From the NCBI GenBank assembly GCA_002329445.1, contig DCTU01000248.1, forward strand, positions 1 to 29,643: DNA of 29,643 bases, given 5' to 3'. The stretch is from a bacterium UBP9_UBA1432. Its GTDB lineage: Bacteria; Vulcanimicrobiota; Xenobia; Xenobiales; Xenobiaceae. Below are positions 1-6,600 of the stretch, piece by piece (within the stretch, counting starts at the first letter, position 1; every line of letters starts with the position of its first letter). The notes beneath the pieces are model-generated. The model saw only the letters and a list, made by a program, of their open reading frames with translations, did not search any database and was not told where the DNA came from. The position numbers and the translations under genes were made by a program.

Positions 1-1
1 T

Positions 2-254
2 GGGGCGCCCGTCCGCGCCGAGAAGCGTCGGGCCGAGATGCTGGAGTCGCTGGCCGCGATGCGCCACGAGATGGAGAGCCTACGCTGCGACCACACGGCC
101 TCGCGGTAGTTCATCCGCGAGTAGAACAAGCTGAGCGACGCGAAATACCTCTTGCGTTTGCGGGGCCCTGCGCCAGATGATGCCGCGACGCCAGGGCCCC
201 GAACCCAAGCTCATCGGGGGGGGCGGGGACTGGCTGGCGGTGTGGGGCGAGTAG
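2..254 (+). pseudogene. Possible decayed coding remnant at window edge
   Basis: The frame starting at base 2 reads as a charged, helical 35-residue stretch (Glu, Arg and Met rich) up to a TAG at 107-109. The same frame continues sensibly for 4 codons to another TAG (122-124) and then reads NKLSDAKYLLRLRG. From about base 168 a different frame gives a plausible protein end, PKLIGGGGDWLAVWGE, closed by TAG at 252-254. Two in-frame stops and a frame change suggest a broken gene that extends out of the window to the left. No family was recognised. Chance open frames are common at this base composition, so this is tentative. Confidence 0.25.
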
Positions 255-270
255 GAGGCGGGGCAGGCGT

Positions 271-283
271 TAGCCTGAGGCTA
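271..283. promoter_or_regulatory. Perfect 13-base palindrome upstream of hicA
   Basis: TAGCCT-G-AGGCTA is a perfect inverted repeat around a central G. It lies about 18 bases upstream of the -35 box of the putative hicAB promoter, in a locally A+T-richer patch. No T-run follows it, so it looks more like a protein-binding site than a terminator. HicB proteins with a C-terminal helix-turn-helix usually repress their own operon by binding such palindromes. That this is the site is inference. Confidence 0.4.
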
Positions 284-297
284 TAGACTGCATAAAA

Positions 298-329
298 GCA
301 TTGACGATAATGCAAGAAAGCGTTATTGT
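298..329 (+). promoter_or_regulatory. hicAB promoter with overlapping inverted repeat
   Basis: TTGACG (301-306) and TATTGT (324-329) are separated by 17 bases and match a housekeeping sigma promoter well. The predicted start point leaves a leader of only about 10 bases before the hicA ATG at 345. An inverted repeat GCATT-gacgat-AATGC (298-313) covers the -35 box, a natural place for an autorepressor. A second, weaker reading is TAGACT (284-289), a 16-base spacer and GATAAT (306-311). Confidence 0.5.
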
Positions 330-344
330 CTCCCTGTGAGGTCG

Positions 345-533
345 ATGAAGCGCCGCGAGTTCCTCAGGATGATTGAGGCCGCCGGGTGGTCCTTCCTCAG
401 GCACGGCGGAGACCATGATGTATATGGGCGCCATCGGCAGACCTTCGCGGTTCCTCGCCACACGGAGATTCGCCCTGGAATCATCCGGCAGTGGCAGCAG
501 AAGGACCTGAAGGCGGAGGAGGATGGACCATGA
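345..533 (+). CDS. hicA: HicA-family mRNA interferase toxin
   Basis: A 62-residue protein of the HicA (YcfA-like) family, toxins with a double-stranded-RNA-binding fold that cleave mRNA during translation. The small basic layout fits: N-terminal helix MKRREFLRMIEAAGW, then the active-site segment RHGGDHDVYGR with the expected catalytic His at residue 24, then VPRHTEIRPGIIRQ near the end. The family usually has GSHH or GSH where this has GGDH. ATG 345 was preferred to GTG 336 because the family begins at about this Met and a GAGG (338-341) lies just upstream, although the spacing is short. Its stop overlaps the start of the next gene (ATGA), as expected for a toxin-antitoxin pair. Confidence 0.85.
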   Translation: MKRREFLRMIEAAGWSFLRHGGDHDVYGRHRQTFAVPRHTEIRPGIIRQWQQKDLKAEEDGP

Positions 534-970
534 GGTTGCGATACAAGGTCAGATACTTCCAGGAGGATGACTGGTGGCTGGCTGAGGTCCCGGATATCGC
601 CGGAGGCCAGATGACCCAGGGCGAGACGCTGGAAGAGGCGCGCCACATGGCCAGTGACCTCGTGACGACGATGCTTCTGGTGCGCATCGACGCCGGCGAG
701 GAACTGGATCCTCCCACGGAGGGACGCCTCCCTTCCGGGTGGGAGTGGGTATACCCCGACGCACGCATCGAAGTGGCCATGATGGTGCGCTCAGAGCGCC
801 AGAAGGCTGGCCTGACCATGCAGCAGGCTGCAGCCCGGATGGGCGTCAAATTCGCCACCTATCAGCGCTGGGAAGACCCCGAGAAGTGCAACGCGACGAT
901 TTCCACGCTGGAGAGGGTCGCCCGGGCCTTTGGTCGCGTGTTGGAGGTCCGCTTCAAGAGGACGGCGTAA
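530..970 (+). CDS. hicB: HicB-family antitoxin with C-terminal HTH
   Basis: A 146-residue antitoxin that should bind and block HicA and repress the operon. Residues 1 to about 50 carry the partial RNase-H-like HicB fold (RYKVRYFQEDDWWLAEVPD, then the GETLEEARHMASDLV helix). Residues of about 85-135 form an XRE-like helix-turn-helix (RQKAGLTMQQAAARMGVKFATYQRWE, here given only as its span, begins near residue 86). The start at 530 has a strong GGAGGAGGA upstream and overlaps the hicA stop by four bases, so expression should be coupled. The longer reading from 491 lies inside hicA and adds nothing recognisable. The DNA-binding domain makes the upstream palindromes plausible operators. Confidence 0.85.
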   Translation: MRLRYKVRYFQEDDWWLAEVPDIAGGQMTQGETLEEARHMASDLVTTMLLVRIDAGEELDPPTEGRLPSGWEWVYPDARIEVAMMVRSERQKAGLTMQQAAARMGVKFATYQRWEDPEKCNATISTLERVARAFGRVLEVRFKRTA

Positions 971-985
971 CCCCCCAAACACGAA

Positions 986-1007
986 CGCCCGGGCCGAAGC
1001 CCAGGCG
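986..1007 (+). terminator. Candidate hairpin after hicB
   Basis: CGCCCGGGC (986-994) pairs with GCCCAGGCG (999-1007) with one mismatch and a CGAA loop, 16 bases after the hicB stop. No T-run follows, so termination would be weak or factor-assisted. Confidence 0.35.
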
Positions 1008-1021
1008 CCGCAGGTGGTGAC

Positions 1022-1060
1022 ACCCTGCAGGTTCGCCGCTCCGGGTCCGGACCCTGCAGG
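1022..1060. repeat. Two direct copies of ACCCTGCAGG
   Basis: ACCCTGCAGG occurs at 1022-1031 and 1051-1060, a 29-base period (just under three helical turns). Each copy contains the palindrome CCTGCAGG. It may be a protein-binding pair or chance; no gene start nearby is secure. Confidence 0.35.
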
Positions 1061-1409
1061 AGGTTTGCCAATGCGCGCGCTGGTGGGAGGGACCGGGGCC
1101 TCTACGAGAGGCGGCCGGTCGGGCACGCTTCAACCGGCCCGGGCGCGTCCCGGGTCGGCTTCGTCGACGGCGTCTTCAGCCTTCACGACCTGGAATCGGC
1201 CTTGGAGAGATTGGTGCGTGTGCATTTATGCGGGATCGCGCATCTGCATTCTTGTCTCGCCGGCAACGTTCCGGCAATGATCCTCGACGGCAATTCTGCC
1301 AGGATGGTCTGGGCGGGAGTTGGAATGCGTCAGCACCAGTCGTCGATCGGCCCGAAACGAGAATGGAGCCGTCCGGCCGGAGGCAGCCGTCCCAGACCCG
1401 CCCACCATC

Positions 1410-1437
1410 GGGGTCGCTTCGGCGACCCCTCTCGATT
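1410..1437 (+). terminator. UUCG stem-loop, probable intrinsic terminator
   Basis: A perfect 8-bp stem GGGGTCGC/GCGACCCC closed by TTCG (1410-1429) is followed by TCTCGATT. The very stable tetraloop and moderately T-rich tail fit a terminator reading in the plus direction, 118 bases before the next start. Because no sure gene ends just upstream, it may end the hicAB transcript, a decayed gene, or act as an attenuator in the kinase leader. On the minus strand no T-run follows. Confidence 0.6.
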
Positions 1438-1547
1438 TCCGGTGTAAGTGCATTCAAGCGCCGGTTCCCCAGATGCCTGCCGCCTGCGCCGCGGGAAGCC
1501 ACCTCCTCTCGGCAGGCCCTTGGGCGTGGCGGTGGAAGATCGCGCTC

Positions 1548-2795
1548 ATGAATGGCAATCCCGGGCGTCTGTTGTTGGCGGGGGAGGACCCGGTGGCCCT
1601 GGAGGGACTGGCGCGTTCTCTCCAATGCCAGGGCTACGAGACCCTGCGGGCCGTGGGCGCGGGGCAGACCCTCGAGACCCTCCTGACCGAACAGGTGGAC
1701 CTGGCTCTTCTGGATGCGTTGCATCCCCTGCTGGACACGGTGCGCCGCCTGCGTCACCACCTTCCCCCCGAGGAACTGGCGATTCTGGTGCTGGGGAAGC
1801 CGGCCGAACCGGATCTGGAGGTTCGGGCCCTCCAGGCTGGCGCCGATGATTTCCTGCTCAAACCGGTCGAACCGTCGGTGCTGCTGGCGCGAATCCAGGT
1901 CTGCCTGCGCGCCATCCGACACGCCGATATGGGATCGGGCGGGACCTTCTTCCGGGGGCTTCCTGGCCAGACCCTGGGACGCTATCGGGTCCTGGAGGTC
2001 CTGGGCGAAGGCGGGATGGGGCAAGTCTTCCGCGCGTTGGATACCTCCTTGCAGCGGGAGGTGGCATTGAAGGTCCTTCCAAAAGAGCTGCTTTCGCCTG
2101 CCCACGTCGCCCGGTTCCGCCAGGAGGCCCGGATCATGGCTCGCCTGGATCATCCCCAGATCGTGCCCGTCTGGGACTTCCAGATGCAACCGCTTCCCCA
2201 CCTGGCCATGGAGCTGGTCCCGGGCCGGGATCTGGACCGGATCCTGGCCTTCGGTTCGCTGCCGGTTCTTCGCGCGGGACGCATCGCCCGGGACGTGGCG
2301 CAGATCCTCCAGGTGGTCCATCGGGCGGGGGTGGTCCATCGCGATCTCAAGCCGGGCAACCTGTTGATTGAGCCCTCCGGGCGGGTTCGCCTGGTCGATT
2401 TCGGGATATCTCGTCTTCTGGAGGCCGAGTCTCGCCTGACTCAACCGGGATGCACCCTGGGCACGCCCGCCTACATGGCTCCCGAGCAGCTTCAGACCGC
2501 GTCGGATCTGGTGGATGGCCGCACGGATCTCTACGCCCTGGGCCTGATCCTGTACGAGATGCTGGTGGGAGACCTCCCCTTGCGGCGTGAGGGGTTGACC
2601 GGCATGCTGGCGCAGATCCTCCACGGCAACCCCATGTCTCCCCGCAGGTTGCGGCCTGAGGTCCCCGAGGCGCTCGACCAGGTCTGCCTGACGGCGACCG
2701 AGCGCGATCCCGATCGGCGCTATCCGACCGCCGAGGCGATGGCCCAGGCGCTGGAGGGATGCCTGGAGGCCGGAGCGGGAGGTGAGCGTCCATGA
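1548..2795 (+). CDS. Receiver-Ser/Thr protein kinase fusion (degenerate receiver)
   Basis: A 415-residue soluble Hanks-type Ser/Thr kinase with an N-terminal response-regulator receiver. Receiver, residues about 7-125: Asp56 sits at the phospho-acceptor place (DLALLDALHP) and Lys is kept in LLKPVEP. The acidic pocket is changed, however: G12-E13 replace the usual Asp pair, and Gly stands where Ser/Thr is normal. Kinase, about 145-405: P-loop GEGGMGQV at 153-160, Lys175, HRDLKPGN with catalytic Asp266, DFG Asp284, and the activation segment GTPAYMAPEQ. There is no transmembrane segment or sensor domain, unlike PknB-type kinases. ATG 1548 is chosen because upstream frame runs through the terminator-like stem-loop and has no receiver homology. 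The stop overlaps the next gene (ATGA), so the pair is coupled. A paralogue with an intact receiver lies at 20443. Targets are unknown. Confidence 0.88.
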   Translation: MNGNPGRLLLAGEDPVALEGLARSLQCQGYETLRAVGAGQTLETLLTEQVDLALLDALHPLLDTVRRLRHHLPPEELAILVLGKPAEPDLEVRALQAGADDFLLKPVEPSVLLARIQVCLRAIRHADMGSGGTFFRGLPGQTLGRYRVLEVLGEGGMGQVFRALDTSLQREVALKVLPKELLSPAHVARFRQEARIMARLDHPQIVPVWDFQMQPLPHLAMELVPGRDLDRILAFGSLPVLRAGRIARDVAQILQVVHRAGVVHRDLKPGNLLIEPSGRVRLVDFGISRLLEAESRLTQPGCTLGTPAYMAPEQLQTASDLVDGRTDLYALGLILYEMLVGDLPLRREGLTGMLAQILHGNPMSPRRLRPEVPEALDQVCLTATERDPDRRYPTAEAMAQALEGCLEAGAGGERP

Positions 2796-3694
2796 GCCGG
2801 GTGGTTCGCGTCGCCCGGGCCGGTTTGCACCAGTGGGAGGAACCCTGCCTGAGCGGGACCCGGGGGTCGGGGACGGTCTTCTTCTCGGGATGCCGCCTTC
2901 GTTGCGCCTATTGCCAGAACCAGGAGATCAGTCGCCTGGGACGCGGCTGGAACCTGGAGGTCCCGCGCCTGGCCGAGGTCTTTCGCGAATTGGAAGAACA
3001 GGGGGCCCACAACCTCAACCTGGTGACGCCGACCCACTTCGCCCAGCCCATCCTGGAGGCCCTGGCCCTGGCTTCCCCCGGCATCCCCGTGGTCTGGAAC
3101 TCCAGCGGATATGAACCCGTGGACCTGGTTGCCCGGGTCGCTTCGCGGGTGGACATCTTCCTGCCGGACTTCAAGTATGCTCTGCCTGGTCCGGCGGCGC
3201 GCTACAGTGCCCGGGAGGATTATCCTGAAGTGGCGCAGGCCGCGATCCTGGCCATGCGGCAGGCCACCGGGCCAGCTCTCTTCGACGAGGAGGGCCTGCT
3301 GCTGCGGGGGACGGTGGTTCGCCACCTGGTGCTGCCCGGGAACCTTCCCAACACCTTGGCCGCCCTGGATTTCCTGGCCACGCTCCCCACGGGGACTCCG
3401 GTTTCGCTCATGGCGCAGTACACCCCGGTCGGCGACCTGGCCGGATTCCCCGAGCTGAAGCGGGCCTTGACCTCCGCAGAGTATGAGAAGGTCCTCGAGT
3501 CCCTGGACGAATTCCCCGACCTGGACGGGTGGGTTCAGGACCTTCAGTCCGCCGACGCACGATTCATCCCCGCCTTCGATGGCAGCGGCCTGGGCGACGT
3601 TGGCCCCGGCACCTCGGGAGCAAGCCTCCCGGGGGCGGTCGGCAGACAGGGAGCCGAGCGGATCACTCGAGCAGTCGGTCCAGGACCAGCTTGA
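2792..3694 (+). CDS. PflX-like radical SAM protein (COG1313)
   Basis: A 300-residue radical SAM protein of the PflX/COG1313 group, related to pyruvate formate-lyase activating enzymes. Seen: the signature EEPCLSGTRGSGTVFFSGC beginning at residue 16, then the 4Fe-4S cluster motif CRLRCAYCQN with Cys34, Cys38 and Cys41 (CX3CX2C), which would bind the iron-sulphur cluster and S-adenosylmethionine. NSSGYEP and DFKYA follow in the barrel as is usual for the group. The substrate of the family is not firmly known. A GGAGGTGA ribosome site lies inside the 3' end of the kinase gene, with which it overlaps by four bases. The last 35 or so residues after IPAFDGSGL are Gly/Pro/Ala rich and look like an added tail. 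The gene overlaps the convergent giant gene by 32 bases. Confidence 0.85.
   Translation: MSRVVRVARAGLHQWEEPCLSGTRGSGTVFFSGCRLRCAYCQNQEISRLGRGWNLEVPRLAEVFRELEEQGAHNLNLVTPTHFAQPILEALALASPGIPVVWNSSGYEPVDLVARVASRVDIFLPDFKYALPGPAARYSAREDYPEVAQAAILAMRQATGPALFDEEGLLLRGTVVRHLVLPGNLPNTLAALDFLATLPTGTPVSLMAQYTPVGDLAGFPELKRALTSAEYEKVLESLDEFPDLDGWVQDLQSADARFIPAFDGSGLGDVGPGTSGASLPGAVGRQGAERITRAVGPGPA
3615..3631. terminator. Weak hairpin near the convergent gene ends
   Basis: CGGGAG (3615-3620) and CTCCCG (3626-3631) form a 6-bp stem with a 5-base loop, 32 bases beyond the stop of the minus-strand giant gene and within the tail of the radical SAM gene. No clear T-run follows on either strand. It is the only candidate end signal seen for the long minus-strand cluster. 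Confidence 0.25.
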
Positions 3695-6600
3695 AGATCC
3701 CCTGGTTCCGGGTCGCCAGCCACAGGGCGTTGTCGTCGGGGTCGTAGGCCTTGCCCACGATGTCTGTCAGTTCCCGTCGGCCCGCCGGCAGGTCGTTGCT
3801 GGTGACCAGGGCCCGCCCGTCCAGCAACAGCCTTCCGCCCATCACCGTGATCCGGTGGCGGGGGCCGCGATTCTCGTCCTCGGGCATCCGTTCGGCCCTG
3901 GTCCAGGTGCCGTCCCGGGCCTGGCGCGCCACTTCCAGCCCGTGGGCGAATCGGGCGTGCAGCGTCCCGTCCAGGTCGTGGCGCACCTCGCGGACATCCG
4001 CCAACCAGTCCGCAGCGCCGCCCTCCGAAGGGCGCCAGCGGAAGGTGAACCGGGCCTGGGGGTCCTGCAGGGTCAGCACGGCCTGTCCGTTCCTGGTGAA
4101 GGGGACTGTGTAGACCCCGCCCAGGGTGCCCAGCGCCAGGCTCCCGGTTCTGGGGAAAGCCGAGATGGAGGTCAGCCCGTCAAAGGCCAGCACGGTCTTC
4201 TGGTCCAGGGTTGCAAAGAGGGGATAGCCTGGGGGTGAGACCTTCAGAGCGACCTTCTGGTCCCCCAGGTGGCGCGGAGTGGCGCTCCAGGACAGGCGCT
4301 CGACGTCCAGGACCACCTGGTCGCCGGTGCGGAGCTCGGGGAGCACCTCGACGGACTCCAGTCGGCTCCAATGGATCTCGGCGCCTGCGACGCGCGCCAG
4401 CCACCAGTTGCCCGGATCCTCCCGGGCCAGGAAGCCCTCCGGGTGGGAGCGCATGGCCGAGAATCGGGCCGGGGCTGGCAGGACCCGGGTCAGGCGCAAT
4501 CGGGGAGTTCCGTCCTGGGCGGGGTTCAGCAACTGATTGAAGGTGATCAGCGGGCGCGGACCGGACGGGGCGTGGACCGCCCAGAAGGAGCCTTCCGCCA
4601 CCGGGCAGGCGGCCTCGCCCTGGTCGAACACGAACTGGCCGCCCGAGAGGAGATGGGAGCCCTCAACCTCTGGAATCGACGAGACCAGCGCTGCGTCCGG
4701 GGGGCTTCTGGGGTCTTCGCGGCTCCAGCGCTCCACCAGCGTGATGAAGGCCTCCGGTTCGCCGGCAACGCGGGCCAGTTCCAGTCCGGTCTGGTGTTCG
4801 TAGTCGGCGGAATCGACGACGGTGAGGCCTGGTCGGCGCGACTCGCCGGCGCTCAGCAGGAACACGCCGGAGGAACCCGTCGCCAAGAGGCCTGCCCGAC
4901 GGCCCTGGCGGCGGGCAGGCAGGAGCTTCTCCAGGCCAGACTGGAGGATCATGTCGGCTTCCAGGAAGGAACCCGAGTCCTGCTCCCACAGGACCAGGCC
5001 GGCCGGGGTCAGGGCGACAACCGTGTGCGAGCCCAGGACCCCCACCGAGCGCACGTCGTCCCAGGCGAAGCGGTCTCGGCTCCACCACTCCTGAAGGACC
5101 ACGTCGCGGCCATCGTGGGCAACCACCGCCTGGAAACCACTCCGTCCGTCGCGCCAGCCCTGCCAGGTGACAGGTCCATACTCCACCCGCTCGGGTTGAT
5201 TCGGGTTCGGATCCCGCTGCCAGCGAGCCCCCTCCTCCGGGGTCAGCAGCCATCGGGTCCGCTGCGACGGGGAGGAGGATTGGAAGGCCAGCGAGAGTCG
5301 GCCGTCCTCGGCGGCCAGGGCGGGGCGACGGTCCGGCATCTGCCGGTCCAGTGGCCAGTATCCCAGGATGCGTTGTGGGGAGGCCGCGTCCCGAGCCACC
5401 AGGCCCCGTCCTGCCACCAGGGTGTGGATGGAGGAACCCAGGCCGCGCAGTCCCCCGCCGATATCGAAGTAGAACCTGCCCTGGCTGAAGACCGGTCCGC
5501 CATCCGGGGTCTGCAACGTCAGAAGCGGCGCTTCGACGGTCACCTTCAGGGCCGCGTGGCCTCCCTGGATCGTCTCGGGTTCCACTGCCGGAACGGGTTC
5601 GAAGGCTCGCAGGTTGTCCGGGTCCAGTCGCCATGAACCGGCTCCGGTTCCCAGGACCAGCGCTCGTTCCGCTGAGGCCAGGCGATCCAGGCGCGCCACC
5701 CGATCCATCTCGGGCAGCCAGCCGCCCTGGCTCGGGCGCCACTGGACCGGCGATCCCTTCATGGTCAAGGTCAGCCCGGAACCGGTCGCCGGCTCTCCGG
5801 AGATCGGCAGACTCCAGGTCACGGCTCCCATCTCGACCCGGGAGCTGGCCCCTGGAGTACCCCGGAGGTCCACGTCTCCCAACCCCTGTTCCCGCCAGTC
5901 CACGACGCGCCCGTCGGCCAGGCCGGCCAGCAGGCGTTCGGGCCCGAAGGCGCGGCTCAGCGCCCGGACCGGCGGGCCGGCATGGACTTCACGGAAGGCA
6001 AAGCTCTGGGCGTCGCGGACCACGACCCCGGTCGGGGTGGCCAGCAACAGCCGATCGTTCATGACGGCCAGATCCCGGATGGTCTGGAAGTCCAGCCGAC
6101 CGCTCTCGGTGAAGGCGGTCGGACGGCCATCCCGGTGCCTGGGAATCAACCTGACCCGGGCAGGGATTCCCTTCTGGGTGGGGTCCAGAACCCAGTCGAT
6201 CGTCTGACCGGCCATGGTGGAGCGGGCCAGGGGAGGGCTGGAGTCAGATGGGATGGCCTGCCAGGCGGCGCCCGGCTCCGGCTCGGTCCACCGGGCCAGA
6301 CCGCCCGGGCCCAGCGTCCGGATCTCCACCTGGGCCAGGGCCGCTGCGGCCTGGACAGGCCCGGAGAGCACTCGGCCCGTGAAGGCCAGGCCTTTGGATG
6401 CGTCGTTGGACTGCACCTGGAAGAGCTTCTCTCCGGCCAGGACCCAGGGGGTGCCGCTGGGGGTCATCAGCACCGTTGTGGGCTGGTCCTCTGCGAAGCC
6501 GTCGGCTTTCAGATGCAGGGGCATCCATTGCCGGTCCGCTCCGGCTTCGTAGAGGGTCTGGCCCTGCCGGCGGGTGACCCGCAGCCTTCCGGTCTCCAGC

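Larger units (their letters stand above)
971..1547. other. 577 bases without a convincing gene
   Basis: This stretch holds an imperfect hairpin just after hicB (986-1007), a 10-base direct repeat (1022-1031, 1051-1060) and the strong stem-loop at 1410-1429. One plus frame is open from 971 to 1447 and contains a protein-like patch, VGFVDGVFSLHDLESALERL (starting at about 1154), but has no good start. Another frame has ATG 1071 with a good AGGAGGT upstream, but reads as low-complexity Ala/Gly/Ser/Arg up to TGA at 1280. I regard this as intergenic DNA with a possible decayed gene. Confidence 0.4.

Noticed and set aside
107..124. TAG recoding (suppressed amber or pyrrolysine) in the left-edge frame
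   Set aside because: The frame also shifts further on, and no TAG recoding is needed elsewhere: the 553-aa gene ends normally at TAG (16415-16413). Decay is simpler.
1071..1280. Possible 69-codon gene from ATG 1071 with a good AGGAGGT upstream
   Set aside because: The product is low-complexity Ala/Gly/Ser/Arg with no domain character, and a competing frame looks as protein-like. Not enough support for a gene call.
1176..2624. Long minus-strand open frame opposite the first receiver-kinase
   Set aside because: Composition artefact. The plus strand carries all kinase motifs in one frame. Minus-strand frames at 20341-21468, 21723-22805, 22802-24484 and 25376-27172 are rejected for the same reason.
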